Assembly: GCF_007673525.1 (NCBI RefSeq)
Contig: NZ_VDZU01000001.1
Coordinates: 2,304,177-2,368,176 of the forward strand
Origin: Fictibacillus phosphorivorans
Lineage (GTDB): Bacteria > Bacillota > Bacilli > Bacillales > Fictibacillaceae
Reading direction: 5' to 3'
DNA length: 64,000 nucleotides
The translations under genes were made by a program, and so were the position numbers. Below the pieces are notes generated by a model. It worked only from the letters and a program-made list of their open reading frames with translations, did not search any database and had not been told where the DNA came from. Of this stretch, positions 27,549 to 39,743 are shown piece after piece (the first letter of the stretch is position 1; every line of letters begins with the position of its first letter).

Positions 27549-29866
27549 TTTACTTTAATTTCTTCCATGATATACGCTTCAATGATGTCGCCTTCTTTAA
27601 TATCATTGAACTTTTCTAATGTGATCCCACATTCGTATCCAGCAGATACTTCTTTAGCATCGTCTTTAAAACGTTTAAGTGCATCGATCTTACCTTCGTA
27701 AGATACAACACCGTCACGAATCAAGCGAACAGTAGAATCTCTTGTGATTTTTCCTTCAGTAACGTAACATCCAGCGATCGTACCAACTTTAGAAACTTTG
27801 AAAGTCGTACGAACTTCAACTTGCCCGATAACTTTTTCTTCGAACTCTGGGTCAAGCATCCCTTTCATCGCTGATTCGATCTCTTCGATTACGTTGTAGA
27901 TGATTCTATGCAGACGAACATCGACTTTTTCAGCGTCAGCTGTACGTTTTGCACCATTATCAGGACGAACGTTGAAACCGATCACGATTGCGTTTGAAGC
28001 TGATGCAAGCATGATGTCATACTCATTGATCGCACCAACACCTGAGTGGATGATTTTAACTTTAACGCCTTCAACGTCAATTTTTTGTAAAGATCCTGCA
28101 AGCGCCTCAACAGAACCTTGAACATCACCTTTGATGATGACATTGATTTCTTTGATGTCACCTTCTTTAATCTGGTTAAAGAGGTCATCAAGGTTTAGTT
28201 TTGAAGATTCTTTACGCTGTGCATCTTGTTGTTTTTTGAAGCGGGACTCACCAACTTGACGAGCTTTTTTCTCGTCAGCGAAGACCATGAACTGATCTCC
28301 AGCTTGTGGTACATCGTTCAATCCAGTAATTTCAACTGGTGTTGAAGGTCCTACCGTTTTAACTCTGCGGCCAAGGTCGTTCACCATCGCACGAACACGA
28401 CCGTATGTGTGTCCAACTACGATTGGATCACCAACGTTTAATGTACCTGATTGAACGAGTAGAGTTGCTACAGATCCACGGCCTTTATCAAGCTGTGCTT
28501 CAATTACTGTTCCAATTGCAGTACGGTTTGGATTTGCTTTTAATTCTTCAACTTCTGAAACAAGGTTGATCATTTCAAGCAGGTCGTCAATTCCGTCACC
28601 TTTAATCGCTGAAACGTTTACGAAGATCGTATCTCCGCCCCAAGCTTCCGAAACAAGTCCGTGCTCAGTTAGTTCTTGCATGACTCGATCCGGGTTAGCA
28701 GATTCTTTATCCATCTTGTTTACAGCCACGATGATTGGAACTTCCGCTGCTTTAGCATGGTTGATCGCCTCTACTGTCTGAGGCATTACACCGTCATCAG
28801 CAGCTACAACTAGAATTGTGATATCTGTTACTTGAGCTCCACGGGCACGCATCGTTGTAAACGCAGCATGTCCAGGAGTATCTAGGAACGTAATCTGTTT
28901 TCCGTTGTTCGTAATTTGATAAGCACCGATATGCTGAGTAATTCCACCAGCTTCGCCTGCAGTTACCTTTGTGTTACGAATCGCATCAAGAAGCGTTGTT
29001 TTACCATGGTCAACGTGACCCATGATCGTAACGACTGGCGGACGAACTTGAAGATCTTTTTCTTCATCTACGATTTCGTAGTTTTCAAATTCAGTCTCAT
29101 CAACGATGATCTCTTCTTCTACTTCTACATCGTAGTCAGCTGCGATCAGTTCAATCGCTTCTTTATCAAGCTCTTGGTTAATCGTTGCCATAATTCCAAG
29201 ACCCATTAGCTTTTTAATGATCTCAGAAGTATCTTTGTTCAACTTTTTAGCTAATTCACCTACTTGAAGTGATTCAGTGAAAGTGATCTTACTTGGCGTT
29301 TCAAGAACTTTCTTCTGAGGAGCTTGTTGCTGCTGGTTTCCGCCGCCTCTGTTTTGCTTGTTGCGATTGTTGTTGTTCTTGTTGTTGTTATTTCTATTGT
29401 TGCTTTGGTTTCTATTGTTAGTATTCTTGTTGTTTGAATGATTGCTATTGCTCTTGTTTTGATTGTTGTTACTGTTTTTGTTTTGATTATTTGTGCTAGT
29501 CTTGTTCTGATTGTTTTGACTGTTAGTATTCGTGGACTTTGGTCCTTTAGCTTGTGACGAGTTATTGTTCTCTTTTTTTATTTTCATATTACTCTCTTTT
29601 TGAACTTCCTTTTTATTAGATTTGGTGTCATTACCAGGGTTGCTATTTTTCACATCTGATTTAGGGAGTTGATTTTGATTCGTTGATTTTGGTTGATCTT
29701 TATTGGTCTTTGGACGATAAGCCTCATCCAGCTTTTTAAGAGCTGCCTGATCAATCATAGACATATGATTCGCAACGTGGACATCCATCGTTTTGAGCTT
29801 TTCAATAATGTCTTTACTTTGAACATTTTTCTGTTTCGCATATTCGTATACGCGGATTTTACTCAT
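27545..29866 (-). CDS. infB: Translation initiation factor IF-2
   Basis: A 773-residue GTPase that positions fMet-tRNA on the 30S subunit. Order: N-terminal IF2_N motif (residues 1-50), an unusually Asn-rich linker (about 60-180), a second IF2_N motif near 195-250, then the G domain with GHVDHGKT (283-290), DTPGHAAF and NKMD, and the C-terminal barrels. It follows ylxQ by 15 bases and overlaps ylxP. An internal start giving a shorter form is known for B. subtilis IF-2 but cannot be judged here. Confidence 0.96.
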   Translation of the reverse strand: MSKIRVYEYAKQKNVQSKDIIEKLKTMDVHVANHMSMIDQAALKKLDEAYRPKTNKDQPKSTNQNQLPKSDVKNSNPGNDTKSNKKEVQKESNMKIKKENNNSSQAKGPKSTNTNSQNNQNKTSTNNQNKNSNNNQNKSNSNHSNNKNTNNRNQSNNRNNNNKNNNNRNKQNRGGGNQQQQAPQKKVLETPSKITFTESLQVGELAKKLNKDTSEIIKKLMGLGIMATINQELDKEAIELIAADYDVEVEEEIIVDETEFENYEIVDEEKDLQVRPPVVTIMGHVDHGKTTLLDAIRNTKVTAGEAGGITQHIGAYQITNNGKQITFLDTPGHAAFTTMRARGAQVTDITILVVAADDGVMPQTVEAINHAKAAEVPIIVAVNKMDKESANPDRVMQELTEHGLVSEAWGGDTIFVNVSAIKGDGIDDLLEMINLVSEVEELKANPNRTAIGTVIEAQLDKGRGSVATLLVQSGTLNVGDPIVVGHTYGRVRAMVNDLGRRVKTVGPSTPVEITGLNDVPQAGDQFMVFADEKKARQVGESRFKKQQDAQRKESSKLNLDDLFNQIKEGDIKEINVIIKGDVQGSVEALAGSLQKIDVEGVKVKIIHSGVGAINEYDIMLASASNAIVIGFNVRPDNGAKRTADAEKVDVRLHRIIYNVIEEIESAMKGMLDPEFEEKVIGQVEVRTTFKVSKVGTIAGCYVTEGKITRDSTVRLIRDGVVSYEGKIDALKRFKDDAKEVSAGYECGITLEKFNDIKEGDIIEAYIMEEIKVK

Positions 29867-29881
29867 ATGTTCACCCCCGAG

Positions 29882-30187
29882 TTAGTGATCAAGAAGTTCC
29901 TTTAATCTCTTAGAGAATCCTTGATCATTTACAGCAACTACAACTCGTTGCTCCTTACCAATAGCCCTGCCTAAAACATTGCGATCTTCCACCCAGGCAA
30001 GATCAGTTTTGTAAAAGCGGCATTTATCGGTAACTTTTTTCTTTGTATTATCAGAAGCATCTTTTGAAAGCAGAACAATTTTCGCGTTTTGCTTTTGGAT
30101 GCTTTTCACAACTAGTTCTTCACCGGATATGACTTTACCGGCTCGAGCTGCTATTCCAAGAAAGTTTTCCCAAGGAGTTGGTTTCAA
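29882..30187 (-). CDS. rplGA: L7Ae-family ribosomal protein-like YlxQ
   Basis: A 101-residue L7Ae/L30e/S12e/Gadd45 family protein that binds kink-turn [25 protein letters not shown] and [16 protein letters not shown] match the RNA-binding surface. It overlaps ylxR by four bases and is 15 bases before infB. It is the paralogue of YbxF/L7Ae proteins in Bacillus and likely binds a structured RNA, but the target is unknown. Confidence 0.88.
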   Translation of the reverse strand: MKPTPWENFLGIAARAGKVISGEELVVKSIQKQNAKIVLLSKDASDNTKKKVTDKCRFYKTDLAWVEDRNVLGRAIGKEQRVVVAVNDQGFSKRLKELLDH

Positions 30188-30459
30188 GATGTATGACTTC
30201 CTTTTTCAAGCTGTTCAAATAGATCAGCTGGAATCTTTGTTTTGAGATGTGATTCAAGAACCTTTTTCTTTTTCGCTTGTTCGATACAAGAAGGTTCATG
30301 ACAAAGGTAGGCTCCTCTTCCGGATTTTTTCCCTGACATGTCGACAGAGACTTCTCCTTCTGGTGAGCGGACAATACGTGTTAATTCTTTTTTAGCCTTC
30401 ATTTCTTGACAGGCTACGCATTTTCTCATCGGAATTTTACGTGTTTTCATTGTCTCCAC
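30184..30459 (-). CDS. rnpM: YlxR (DUF448) RNA-binding-like protein
   Basis: A 91-residue protein with the DUF448 signature: [15 protein letters not shown] at the N-terminus and [19 protein letters not shown] in the middle. It starts 11 bases after nusA and overlaps ylxQ. The B. subtilis orthologue has recently been reported to modulate RNase P (named RnpM); earlier work suggested a regulatory role. The cysteines are conserved. Confidence 0.88.
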   Translation of the reverse strand: METMKTRKIPMRKCVACQEMKAKKELTRIVRSPEGEVSVDMSGKKSGRGAYLCHEPSCIEQAKKKKVLESHLKTKIPADLFEQLEKGSHTS

Positions 30460-30470
30460 CTCGTCTTTTC

Positions 30471-31574
30471 TTACTCTTCATCCTCATCAGCATCTTCGAA
30501 AAAATCACTGCGAGCGTTTGATGGATCGTACACACCTGATTCTATTGCTTCTGTTTCACTTTTAATATCAATCTTCCAACCTGTTAACTTCGCAGCTAGA
30601 CGAGCATTTTGGCCTCTTTTACCAATCGCTAATGAAAGTTGATAGTCAGGAACGATAACCGTTGTCATCTTTTCCTCTTCATTCACTTGTACTTCAAGTA
30701 CTTTTGCTGGACTAAGTGAATTTGCTACATATACAACTGGATCTTCACTCCATCGAACAATATCAATCTTCTCACCGTTCAATTCGTTTACGATCGTTTG
30801 AACACGTGCACCTTTTTGTCCAACACAAGAACCAACTGGATCTACTTCAGGATCAGCAGCATGAACGGCAATCTTTGAACGGTCACCCGCTTCACGAGCG
30901 ATCGATTTAATCTCAACCGTTCCATCATAGATCTCTGGCACTTCAAGTTCGAATAAGCGTTTTAAAAGACCTGGGTGAGTTCTTGATACTAAAATTTGAG
31001 GACCTTTTGTCGTCTTTTCAACTTTAGTAATGTACACTTTGATGCGGTCGTTCGTGGTATGAGATTCACCAGGCATCTGTTCAGCAGCAGGTAGAAGAGC
31101 TTCCACTCTGCCTAGGCTGACATACATATAACGGTGGTCTTGTCGTTGAACGATTCCTGTGATGATATCTTCTTCACGATCAATAAATTCTGAGAAGATG
31201 ATCCCTCGCTCTGCTTCACGAACGCGTTGTGTTACTACTTGTTTAGCTGTTTGAGCAGCAATACGACCAAAATCTTTTGGTGTAACTTCTTCTTCTACTA
31301 TATCTTCTAATTCATAGCCAGGGTTGATCGCTTGAGCTTCTGCAACTGAGATCTCTTGACGATCGTCCTCAACTTCTTCAACCACATTTTTTCTTGAAAA
31401 AACACGGATACTTCCTGTGTCTCTGTTAAAATCAACACGAACATTTTGCGCTTGATGAAAATTGCGCTTGTACGCAGAAATAAGGGCAGCTTCAATCGCT
31501 TCAATAATAACTTCTTTACTAATCCCTTTTTCCTTTTCTAACAATGTAAGTGCATCCAAAAGCTCGGTACTCAT
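30471..31574 (-). CDS. nusA: Transcription termination/antitermination protein NusA
   Basis: A 367-residue factor that binds RNA polymerase and modulates pausing and termination. Domains: N-terminal RNAP-binding region (1-130), S1 domain (IITGIVQRQDHRYMYVSLGRVEALLP), and two KH domains (VGSCVGQKGARVQTIVNELNGEKIDIV, LAIGKRGQNARLAAKLTGWKIDIK). No C-terminal acidic repeats, as in other Firmicutes. The ATG at 31574 has GAGGGGAG upstream. It follows rimP with 19 bases between. Confidence 0.96.
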   Translation of the reverse strand: MSTELLDALTLLEKEKGISKEVIIEAIEAALISAYKRNFHQAQNVRVDFNRDTGSIRVFSRKNVVEEVEDDRQEISVAEAQAINPGYELEDIVEEEVTPKDFGRIAAQTAKQVVTQRVREAERGIIFSEFIDREEDIITGIVQRQDHRYMYVSLGRVEALLPAAEQMPGESHTTNDRIKVYITKVEKTTKGPQILVSRTHPGLLKRLFELEVPEIYDGTVEIKSIAREAGDRSKIAVHAADPEVDPVGSCVGQKGARVQTIVNELNGEKIDIVRWSEDPVVYVANSLSPAKVLEVQVNEEEKMTTVIVPDYQLSLAIGKRGQNARLAAKLTGWKIDIKSETEAIESGVYDPSNARSDFFEDADEDEE

Positions 31575-31593
31575 TTTTCTTCTCCCCTCTTCA

Positions 31594-32064
31594 TTAAAAA
31601 ACAACCGCAAGACGGGCGTTGGCCACTTTAGCATAAGGTAACTCTACCTTTTTCACTTGCGTTTTCACTCTAATCTCCATGAACAGCGTTTCACCGTCAA
31701 AGTCTTTTAAAAGTCCTTCGTATACTTTTTCGCCGTTTAATGGCTCGTAAAGTTTAATGTTTACATTTTTGCCGATAGCATTTTTCACATCTTCAGGTTT
31801 CTTTAATGGTCTTTCAACACCTGGAGAAGATACTTCTAAAAAGTAGGGCTGTTCGATCGGATCAAGTTCATCTAGTTTTTCACTTAATTGTTCACTGACA
31901 GTCCCGCATTCCTCGATATCAATTCCACCCGTGGAATCGATGTATACACGTAGAAACCAGTTTTTACCCTCTTTAACAAATTCAACGTCAACAAGTTCAA
32001 GTCCTAGTTTTTCAACGATTGGGGTTACAAGCTCTGTTGTGAGCTCTGTAATCTTCTGACTCAT
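31594..32064 (-). CDS. rimP: Ribosome maturation factor RimP
   Basis: A 156-residue factor for 30S maturation, matching the YhbC family by [19 protein letters not shown] and [18 protein letters not shown]. It is the first gene of the rimP-nusA-rnpM-ylxQ-infB-ylxP-rbfA operon. AGAAGGAGG precedes the ATG. A strong promoter and a GC-rich leader hairpin lie between it and polC. Confidence 0.94.
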   Translation of the reverse strand: MSQKITELTTELVTPIVEKLGLELVDVEFVKEGKNWFLRVYIDSTGGIDIEECGTVSEQLSEKLDELDPIEQPYFLEVSSPGVERPLKKPEDVKNAIGKNVNIKLYEPLNGEKVYEGLLKDFDGETLFMEIRVKTQVKKVELPYAKVANARLAVVF

Positions 32065-32103
32065 TGCTGCCCTCCTTCTTACTGAATGACCTCAAAACGT
32101 AAC

Positions 32104-32129
32104 GAAAGAGTGGGGAGCCCCACTCTTTC
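32104..32129 (-). promoter_or_regulatory. GC-rich leader hairpin upstream of rimP (candidate NusA-dependent attenuator)
   Basis: A perfect 12-bp inverted repeat (32104-32115 with 32118-32129) lies downstream of the operon promoter, inside the rimP leader. The bases after it on the minus strand read GTTACGTTTTG, a poor U-tract, as expected of a terminator that needs NusA. It could also act on rare read-through from polC. Confidence 0.55.
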
Positions 32130-32165
32130 GCCGACAGTTATTCATTCAACAGTATTTCCAAAAAT

Positions 32166-32194
32166 ACTATACCATAACCAATAAAATACTGCAA
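32166..32194 (-). promoter_or_regulatory. Promoter of the rimP-nusA-infB operon
   Basis: Minus-strand TTGCAG (32189-32194), 17 bases, and extended -10 TGGTATAGT with TATAGT at 32166-32171. It is one of the best sigma-A matches in the window and starts about 30 bases after the polC stop. Confidence 0.75.
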
Positions 32195-32220
32195 CTGATC
32201 AAGCCTTCAAGAAGCCCTTG

Positions 32221-35200
32221 TTAAAAGAGCGAAAGCTGGTTTGCATCAGGCATTCCTTCTAAACATCCTTGATCATCTAAGTACTCAATAATGGTCTTAG
32301 ACAACTTCGCACGCTGCTGAAGATCTTCTTTAGAAAGAAATTCACCTTGCTCTCTTGCTTTTACAATGTTTAATGCTGCGTTCGTACCTAATCCTGCGAT
32401 TGAATTGAATGGTGGAATCAATGTGTCCCCTTCTACTAAGAAGTCTGTTGCGCTCGAGCGATAAAGATCGATCTTCTGAAACGATAGCCCTCTTTCACAC
32501 ATCTCAAGAGCTAACTCTAGAACAGTTTGCAAGTTCTTCTCTTTTGTAGAAGCATCAAGACCTTTAGCAGAGATCTCTTCGATCTTTGTCTTTAATGCTT
32601 TGGATCCTCTGATCATAGACTCCACATCAAAATCATCCGCTCTTACTGTAAAATATGCCGCATAGAACCAGATTGGATAATGAACTTTAAAATATGCGAT
32701 ACGAACGGCCATCAATACGTATGCTGCCGCATGGGCTTTAGGGAACATGTATTTGATCTTCAAACATGAACCAATATACCAATCAGGGACATCGTTCTTC
32801 TTCATCTCATCGATCCACTCATCCGGCAGACCCTTTCCTTTACGTACACTCTCCATGATCTTAAAAGCAAGCGACGGCTCCAAGCCTTTATAGATCAGGT
32901 AGACCATGATATCATCACGACAGCCGATAACGTCTTTTAGCACACAAGTGCCGTTTGCGATCAATTCGTTCGCGTTATTAAGCCATACGTCGGTACCATG
33001 AGATAGTCCTGAAATCTGTACAAGTTCAGAGAAAGTACTTGGTTTTGTTTCTTCAAGCATCTGTCTTACGAACTTTGTTCCGAACTCTGGAATACCTAAC
33101 GTACCTGTCTTACACATGATCTGTTCTTCCGTTACTCCTAACACTTCTGGGCCTGAAAAGATTTTCATCACTTCTGGATCAGAAGCAGGAATGGTCTTCG
33201 GATCAATACCGCTTAGATCTTGAAGCATACGGATAACGGTCGGATCATCGTGCCCGAGTATATCAAGTTTTAATAAGTTATCATGAATCGAGTGAAAATC
33301 AAAATGAGTCGTTTTCCATTCCGATCCACTATCATCGGCTGGGAACTGAACAGGACAGAAATCATAGATGTCCATATAATCTGGAACAACTATTATTCCT
33401 CCTGGATGCTGACCTGTTGTTCTCTTTACTCCTGTACATCCAGCTACGAGTCGATCAACTTCTGCCGATCGGATCGTTAAGTTATTGTCTCCTGCATACC
33501 CTTTTACGTAACCATAAGCCGTTTTTTCAGCTACGGTACCTATTGTCCCTGCACGATAAACATAATCTTCACCGAACAGTTCTTTCGTGTAGTTATGTGC
33601 TCTAGGCTGATATTCACCTGAGAAGTTTAAGTCGATATCAGGGACTTTATCTCCTTTGAAACCAAGGAACGTTTCGAACGGAATATCTTGTCCATCTTTA
33701 ATATAAAGCACTTCGCATGTTGGACATTCTTTATCAGGCAGATCATAACCAGAACCAACAGAACCATCGTTAAAGAAATGGGATTCTTTACACTTCGGAC
33801 AAACATAATGAGGAGGCAATGGATTTACTTCAGTGATCTCCGTCATTGTCGCAACAAACGACGAACCGACTGATCCACGCGATCCTACAAGGTATCCATC
33901 GATCAACGATTTTTTTACAAGTTTATGTGAGATCAAGTAAATAACGGCAAATCCGTGTCCGATGATACTCTTTAATTCTTTTTCCAGCCTCTTCTCAACA
34001 AGTTCAGGAAGATTCTCACCATAGATGCTTCTTGCTCGGTTATAACTCATGGAGCGTACTTCTTCATCTGCGCCCTCGATCTTTGGTGTATATAGATCAT
34101 CAGGGATCGGTTTGATCTCCTGAATCATGTCGGCGATCTGTCTCGTATTTTCACAAACTATCTTTTGAGCTCTTTCTTCACCTAAGAAAGAGAACAGATC
34201 CAACATCTCATCTGTAGTTCTAAAATGCACTTCTGGAAGAGTTTGTCTGTTCAGCGGATTCGCTCCACCTTGAGAAGAGATCAAGATTTTTCGATAGATC
34301 GCATCTTCAGGATTTAAATAATGAACGTTTCCTGTTGCGACAACCGGTTTGTTCAATTTCTCTCCAAGCTGAACGATGTTAGACAGGATCTCTCTTAAGT
34401 TCATCTCATCTGCGACTAATTCTCTTTCGATAAGGTGATAATAGTTACTTGGTGGCTGAACCTCTAAGTAATCATAAAACTCCGCGATCTTTTCAACCTC
34501 TTCGATCGGTTTTTGCATCATACCCTCAAACACTTCACCTTTATCACAAGCTGAACCGACGAGTATGCCTTCTCGTAGTTTACTTAACCGTGATCTCGGA
34601 ATACGTGGTGTTCGATAAAAATAAGATAGATGAGATTCGGAAACAAGTTTGTATAAATTTTTCAGCCCTTTTTGTGTCGAAGCTAAAAGTGTACAGTGAA
34701 ACGGCCTTGATCTCTGAAATCCACCTTGCCCCATGTTATCGTTCAAACGATCGTGATAGAAGATATCCTTTTTAAACGTCTCTTTTAGAAGCTTCCATAA
34801 TAGATAACCCGTTGCTTCAGCATCATAGATAGCTCGGTGATGCTGGGTGAGTTCGATATCAAACCTTTTACAAAGTGTGTTCAATCTATGATTCTTTAAT
34901 TGTGGAAGTAGAAATCTTGCCAATTCAAGTGTATCAATTACAGGATTCTTTGCTTCCCCGAGACCTATCTTGCGTAATCCTTCGTTCAAGAAGCCCATGT
35001 CAAAGCTCGCGTTATGAGCTACTAGGATATCATCACCCATAAATGCGTGAAAATCGCGAAGCACTTCTTCTATCTCTGGTGCGTTCTCAACCATATCATC
35101 TGTAATTCCAGTCAATTCGATCGTGGTTTGAGATAGGGATTCATGTGGATTTGCAAACCTTTCAAAACGGTCAATGATCTCCCCGCCACGTATCTTTACC

Positions 35201-36522
35201 GCTGCAAGTTCTATAATTTTATTGTATACAGCTGATAAACCCGTCGTCTCAACGTCAAAGACAATATATGTTTCGTCTGTTAGTTTTCTTGGTGCCTCGT
35301 TGTATGCGATCGGTACACCATCATCAACAAGATTCGCCTCAAGTCCGTACAGAATCTTGATTCCGTTTTTCTTTCCTGCACTATAAGCTTCTGGAAAGGA
35401 CTGAACACCAGCATGATCAGTTATTGCAATTGCTGGATGACCCCATTTCTTAGCTTGTCCCACTAAGGTTGAAACAGAAGATATTGCATCCATCTGACTC
35501 ATCGGGGTGTGAAGGTGAAGCTCAACACGTTTGTTGTCTTCATCCGCAAGATCTTTTCTGAACTCAGGTTTGATCTCATTAATATCGTTAGCGATCATGA
35601 CTAGATCTCTTACAAACGTATCATTCTGTATTCCGCCTCGAACTTTTAGCCACATTCCCTTTTGAATACCTTGAAGGATAGGAATATCTTCTTTGTCACG
35701 AGAGAAGATTTTAATCAATAGAGAATCCGTGTAATCGGTAATCTTGAATGTTAATAGTGTACGTCCGCTTCTAAGCTCTCTCGTTTCGGAATGAAAGACG
35801 TAGCCTTGAATCGTTATACGTCTTTCTTCATCTTGGATCGTTTGGATCGGTACAGGTTCATCTTTGATTGAATAACCGATCATAATATCAGTTCTTGCTG
35901 CAGGACCTTCAGATCGATTAGCAGCTTTCTCTTTTTCAACTAAAGCTTCCATTACTTTATTCTGATCTTCTTGTTTTCTTTGTTCGATAAACTTTTGAAA
36001 AGCTTCTTCAGAGTGTTTAATCTCTGTTTTAACCATTACAGAATGAAACCCAAACTGACTGTACATCTCCTTAATAACAGGAGAAAGCTTTCTTTGCACA
36101 AGTGCTTCTTCCGCATCATTTCGTACGGTCAGACACAAAAAATTGCCTTCCGCAATAGGATTTTGCGTAGAAAGCATACTTCCTAAACTTGGTGCTGCTG
36201 ATTCTACTAACTTTTCTTTGCACAGCGGCCAAAAATTAAGAAGCTCTTCGGCTTGAAAACTCTCTTTCGTTTGAAGAGAAAAAGACACTGTAGCAATATG
36301 CTGAAAAGTTTGGCGCAGGCTAGCACTAAACCAAGCATAACTATCAGGGGTTAATGGACGTAGAAGTCCTATGATAAAATGCCAGCTTCTATTCGTCTTA
36401 TCTATCGTTAGTTTTTCGATCGTTCCTTCCGAAAAACCTACTTTCATCTCATCAGGCATACCTAGTTGTTCTAAAAGAAGCGATAGCCTTTCTTGTCTGA
36501 TCTGTTGATCATTTCCGCTCAT
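32221..36522 (-). CDS. polC: DNA polymerase III alpha subunit, PolC type
   Basis: A 1433-residue replicative polymerase of the Gram-positive type. N-terminal domain and OB fold (around 240-310), PHP domain ([16 protein letters not shown] near 335), inserted 3'-5' exonuclease ([12 protein letters not shown] near 420, then [11 protein letters not shown]), then the second PHP part, a zinc-binding segment ([10 protein letters not shown] and DKECPTCE), polymerase motifs ([11 protein letters not shown]), and C-terminal thumb. All appear intact. It carries its own likely promoter and no clear terminator; the rimP promoter follows directly. Confidence 0.97.
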   Translation of the reverse strand: MSGNDQQIRQERLSLLLEQLGMPDEMKVGFSEGTIEKLTIDKTNRSWHFIIGLLRPLTPDSYAWFSASLRQTFQHIATVSFSLQTKESFQAEELLNFWPLCKEKLVESAAPSLGSMLSTQNPIAEGNFLCLTVRNDAEEALVQRKLSPVIKEMYSQFGFHSVMVKTEIKHSEEAFQKFIEQRKQEDQNKVMEALVEKEKAANRSEGPAARTDIMIGYSIKDEPVPIQTIQDEERRITIQGYVFHSETRELRSGRTLLTFKITDYTDSLLIKIFSRDKEDIPILQGIQKGMWLKVRGGIQNDTFVRDLVMIANDINEIKPEFRKDLADEDNKRVELHLHTPMSQMDAISSVSTLVGQAKKWGHPAIAITDHAGVQSFPEAYSAGKKNGIKILYGLEANLVDDGVPIAYNEAPRKLTDETYIVFDVETTGLSAVYNKIIELAAVKIRGGEIIDRFERFANPHESLSQTTIELTGITDDMVENAPEIEEVLRDFHAFMGDDILVAHNASFDMGFLNEGLRKIGLGEAKNPVIDTLELARFLLPQLKNHRLNTLCKRFDIELTQHHRAIYDAEATGYLLWKLLKETFKKDIFYHDRLNDNMGQGGFQRSRPFHCTLLASTQKGLKNLYKLVSESHLSYFYRTPRIPRSRLSKLREGILVGSACDKGEVFEGMMQKPIEEVEKIAEFYDYLEVQPPSNYYHLIERELVADEMNLREILSNIVQLGEKLNKPVVATGNVHYLNPEDAIYRKILISSQGGANPLNRQTLPEVHFRTTDEMLDLFSFLGEERAQKIVCENTRQIADMIQEIKPIPDDLYTPKIEGADEEVRSMSYNRARSIYGENLPELVEKRLEKELKSIIGHGFAVIYLISHKLVKKSLIDGYLVGSRGSVGSSFVATMTEITEVNPLPPHYVCPKCKESHFFNDGSVGSGYDLPDKECPTCEVLYIKDGQDIPFETFLGFKGDKVPDIDLNFSGEYQPRAHNYTKELFGEDYVYRAGTIGTVAEKTAYGYVKGYAGDNNLTIRSAEVDRLVAGCTGVKRTTGQHPGGIIVVPDYMDIYDFCPVQFPADDSGSEWKTTHFDFHSIHDNLLKLDILGHDDPTVIRMLQDLSGIDPKTIPASDPEVMKIFSGPEVLGVTEEQIMCKTGTLGIPEFGTKFVRQMLEETKPSTFSELVQISGLSHGTDVWLNNANELIANGTCVLKDVIGCRDDIMVYLIYKGLEPSLAFKIMESVRKGKGLPDEWIDEMKKNDVPDWYIGSCLKIKYMFPKAHAAAYVLMAVRIAYFKVHYPIWFYAAYFTVRADDFDVESMIRGSKALKTKIEEISAKGLDASTKEKNLQTVLELALEMCERGLSFQKIDLYRSSATDFLVEGDTLIPPFNSIAGLGTNAALNIVKAREQGEFLSKEDLQQRAKLSKTIIEYLDDQGCLEGMPDANQLSLF

Positions 36523-36597
36523 ACGAACCTCCTTTTAAAGGGGTTTAATTATGTTTTCACATGACTAACCAACACAATTCTTAAACATTCTCTATTA

Positions 36598-36603
36598 ATT
36601 ATA
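36598..36603 (-). promoter_or_regulatory. -10 element of a polC promoter
   Basis: TATAAT in the context AGTATAATTAAT, about 75 bases upstream of the polC ATG on the minus strand. The -35 hexamer is poorly matched. Confidence 0.4.
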
Positions 36604-36670
36604 CTATAGCTTTAATCAGTCAGCCTCGATAACCATCATAAAGATTAGAACTCTATTCGTAAAGTGCAAA

Positions 36671-36700
36671 GAGAAAGGCACCTCTTAGATAAGAGGTACC
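36671..36700 (-). terminator. Hairpin after proS
   Basis: Eleven-bp stem GGTACCTCTTA / TAAGAGGTGCC with one G-U pair and a 2-nt gap at the tip; TTTCTCTTTG follows on the minus strand. It probably ends the rpsB-to-proS transcripts. Confidence 0.6.
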
Positions 36701-36734
36701 TCCTCTATAGCAACATCGTTTTAATCACAATCTA

Positions 36735-38447
36735 CTAATTCTTAAGCTTGTCCCACTCATTTTTAATAAAGCTGCTTAGTTCAGAAACTGGCACTTCGAA
36801 AGATTCTCCGCTTTTACGTATTTTCACTTCTACGATTCCTTCTGAAGCACGTTTTCCAACCATAACACGAATTGGAAGTCCGATAAGATCGCTATCTGTA
36901 AATTTCACACCCGCTCGTTCAGGCCGATCATCATATAAACAATCAAATCCATCGTTCTTGAACTGCGTGTAAAGTTCATCGGACAGTGCTGCTTGTTCTG
37001 CGTTCTTACTGTTAACAGCAATTAAGTGAACATCGAACGGCGTTAATGATAACGGCCAGATCAAACCTTTCTCATCATTGTTCTCTTCAGCCACGGCTGC
37101 TAATGTACGTGAGACACCTATTCCGTAACAACCCATGGACATGATCTGATTCTTACCGTTTTCATCTAAGTAAGAAGCTTTCATCGGCTCACTGTATACT
37201 TTACCAAGCTTGAACACATGCCCGACTTCAATTCCTTTAGCAAAAACGATCGTCCCTTTACCATCTGGTGACAGATCACCTTCTACTACGAAACGAAGGT
37301 CAGCTGTTTCATTACATTCAAAATCTCTATTTGGATTAACATTTGTATAATGATAGCCTGTTTCATTTGCACCACAAACTGCATTTACCATATATGGAAC
37401 TGCTTGATCAGCGATTACTTTAACTTCTTTTGAAGAATGAACTGGTCCGATAGATCCGTGTTCAGCATTCAACCATTCTTTTGTTTCTTCTGCTGTAGCT
37501 AATTCTACTTCTTTAGCAGAAAGAATATTCTTAAGCTTGATCTCATTAACCTCATGATCTCCTCTGACTAACACTAAAACAGGTTGTTCATCAGCGATAT
37601 ATAGCAATGATTTAATCACTTTGGATGGTGAAACTTGTAATAGATCTGAAACCTCTTCGATCGTTTTCGCGTGTTTCGTTTCTACTTTCTTAAGTTCCAT
37701 AAGATTTTCAGATGAACGGTCTTCACGAAGAACAACTGGAGCCATCTCTATGTTCGCTGCAAAATCTGAATCCGTTGAATACGCGATAAGATCTTCACCA
37801 ATCTCTGATAAGACCATGAACTCATGATTATCTTTACCACCGATCGCACCTGAATCCGCTAAAACCGCACGGAAGTTTAGTCCACAACGGCTAAAGATAG
37901 CAGAGTAGGCGTCTTTCATCGCTTCATACGTCTCATCAAGACTTTCTTGCTTATCATGGAAAGAGTATGCATCTTTCATGATGAACTCTCTTCCGCGAAG
38001 CAATCCGAAACGGGGACGTTTCTCGTCTCTGAACTTTGTTTGAATCTGATATAGATTAAGAGGAAGTTTCTTATATGATTTCACTTCGTCTCGAACGATG
38101 CTCGTAATCACTTCTTCATGAGTCGCACCAAGAGCGAAATCCCGCTCATGTCGGTCTTTTAATCTCATTAGTTCAGGACCGTAGCTATACCATCGGCCAC
38201 TTTCCTGCCAAAGTTCAGCAAGCTGCAGTGCCGGCATCATCATCTCTTGTGAACCAGCACGATTCATTTCTTCTCGTACAATATTCTCTACCTTATGAAG
38301 CACCTTTTTCCCCAATGGAAGAAAAGAATAGATACCAGCAGCATTCTGACGGATAAAGCCAGCTCTTAATAAGAGCTGGTGACTTTTAACATCTGCATCT
38401 GCAGGAACTTCTCTTAAAGTTGGCATAAACAACTGACTTTGTCTCAT
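36735..38447 (-). CDS. proS: Prolyl-tRNA synthetase
   Basis: A 570-residue class II synthetase of the bacterial type, charging tRNA-Pro. Motif 2 ([28 protein letters not shown]) and motif 3 ([13 protein letters not shown]) flank an inserted YbaK-like editing domain (about residues 240-380) that hydrolyses Ala-tRNA-Pro. The C-terminal anticodon domain ([24 protein letters not shown]) is complete. No T-box leader is possible, because rasP ends only 27 bases upstream, so regulation is through the shared operon. Confidence 0.96.
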   Translation of the reverse strand: MRQSQLFMPTLREVPADADVKSHQLLLRAGFIRQNAAGIYSFLPLGKKVLHKVENIVREEMNRAGSQEMMMPALQLAELWQESGRWYSYGPELMRLKDRHERDFALGATHEEVITSIVRDEVKSYKKLPLNLYQIQTKFRDEKRPRFGLLRGREFIMKDAYSFHDKQESLDETYEAMKDAYSAIFSRCGLNFRAVLADSGAIGGKDNHEFMVLSEIGEDLIAYSTDSDFAANIEMAPVVLREDRSSENLMELKKVETKHAKTIEEVSDLLQVSPSKVIKSLLYIADEQPVLVLVRGDHEVNEIKLKNILSAKEVELATAEETKEWLNAEHGSIGPVHSSKEVKVIADQAVPYMVNAVCGANETGYHYTNVNPNRDFECNETADLRFVVEGDLSPDGKGTIVFAKGIEVGHVFKLGKVYSEPMKASYLDENGKNQIMSMGCYGIGVSRTLAAVAEENNDEKGLIWPLSLTPFDVHLIAVNSKNAEQAALSDELYTQFKNDGFDCLYDDRPERAGVKFTDSDLIGLPIRVMVGKRASEGIVEVKIRKSGESFEVPVSELSSFIKNEWDKLKN

Positions 38448-38474
38448 TATCTCTACTCCTCAAATCATCCCTAA

Positions 38475-39743
38475 TTAACCAAGAAAAATTTTCTGTATAT
38501 CATTCCATGTAACAACTAGCATCAATAACATCAGAAAAGCAAACCCGATAAAATGAACCATTCCTTCTTTTTGCGGATCGATCGGTTTCCCTCTCAAAGC
38601 TTCAACTCCTAAGAACAGAAGTCGTCCTCCGTCAAGTGCAGGAAGTGGCAACAAGTTAAAGATCCCTAAGTTGACACTTAAGATAGCTGCCCACTGCAAC
38701 AGCATGTAAACACCAGCTTTTGCAGCTTGATCTGTATACTCATAGATTCCAAGTGGTCCAGAGAGCTGATCGATCCCATGCTGACCCGTTATCAGTTGTC
38801 CGAGTCCTGTAAATATAGCCGTTGTCATAAACCATGTTTGTTTAGCGCCATATTCTAATGATCCAACAAAAGAGGACTCAGTATATGGATGTGCTCCGAT
38901 AAACCCTTCGTTCTTATCATCAGCACCTTTACGAGAGCCAAGCGTGACAGGAACCACTTTCTCTTCTCCATCACGATTAATCGTAAACATTAACTTTTCA
39001 CCAGGGTTTTCTTGAATGACAGACACTAACTCTTTCCAATCGTCCATCTTCTCGCCCTGAACTGCAATAATTTTATCCCCTTTAATCAAACCTGCTTTAT
39101 CGGCACCTGCTCCTTCTTGAAGGGTACCTAGTCTTGATTCATTAGTCGGAATACCTTGCATGAGTGAAAATACGACCAAGATCACGAAAGCAAGCAAAAA
39201 GTTCATTGCAGGACCAGCAAAGATTGCTAGTGTTCTCTGCATGATCGTCTTCGATCCAAACTGTCGGTTATAAGGTGCGATCTGCATCTCCTGGTGATCA
39301 GCTACAAATAGCGCATCTTCTTTTACTTTGTAAGTAGATGTGCCTGAGTCTTCATTTTCAAAACCTGTTACATACAATTCACGTTCTAGATCAGCGTTTT
39401 CAATCGTGATCGTTTTTTGCACCGGGTATTTTTCACGGTGATTGACAACGATTTTCTCCACTTCATTTGCTTGGTTGAAGATCAAACCAACTCTGTGACC
39501 TGCCTTAAGTTCAATACCTTCCGGATCTTCTCCAGCCATACGTACGAACCCTCCAAGAGGTAAAAGACGAATCGTGTAGACTGTCTCCCCTTTCTTGAAG
39601 GCAAACACTTTCGGGCCGAATCCAATAGCAAACTCACGACACAAGATGCCTGCACGCTTTGCCAGCAATAGATGTCCGAGTTCATGAAAGAAAATTAAAG
39701 CACCTAAAATGATGATAATGGCTATCACAGTGTTCATTCCCAT
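38475..39743 (-). CDS. rasP: Site-2 protease RasP
   Basis: A 422-residue intramembrane zinc metalloprotease. HELGH at residues 20-24 lies in the first membrane helix, a PDZ domain sits near residues 200-290 (LGTLQEGAGADKAGLIKGD), and NLLPLPALDGGR near the C-terminus holds the third zinc ligand. It cleaves anti-sigma factors such as RsiW after site-1 cutting, and FtsL in relatives. The ATG shares one base with the dxr stop. Confidence 0.95.
   Translation of the reverse strand: MGMNTVIAIIIILGALIFFHELGHLLLAKRAGILCREFAIGFGPKVFAFKKGETVYTIRLLPLGGFVRMAGEDPEGIELKAGHRVGLIFNQANEVEKIVVNHREKYPVQKTITIENADLERELYVTGFENEDSGTSTYKVKEDALFVADHQEMQIAPYNRQFGSKTIMQRTLAIFAGPAMNFLLAFVILVVFSLMQGIPTNESRLGTLQEGAGADKAGLIKGDKIIAVQGEKMDDWKELVSVIQENPGEKLMFTINRDGEEKVVPVTLGSRKGADDKNEGFIGAHPYTESSFVGSLEYGAKQTWFMTTAIFTGLGQLITGQHGIDQLSGPLGIYEYTDQAAKAGVYMLLQWAAILSVNLGIFNLLPLPALDGGRLLFLGVEALRGKPIDPQKEGMVHFIGFAFLMLLMLVVTWNDIQKIFLG

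Noticed and set aside
36735..38475. T-box leader for proS
   Set aside because: Only 27 bases separate rasP and proS, too short for a T-box.
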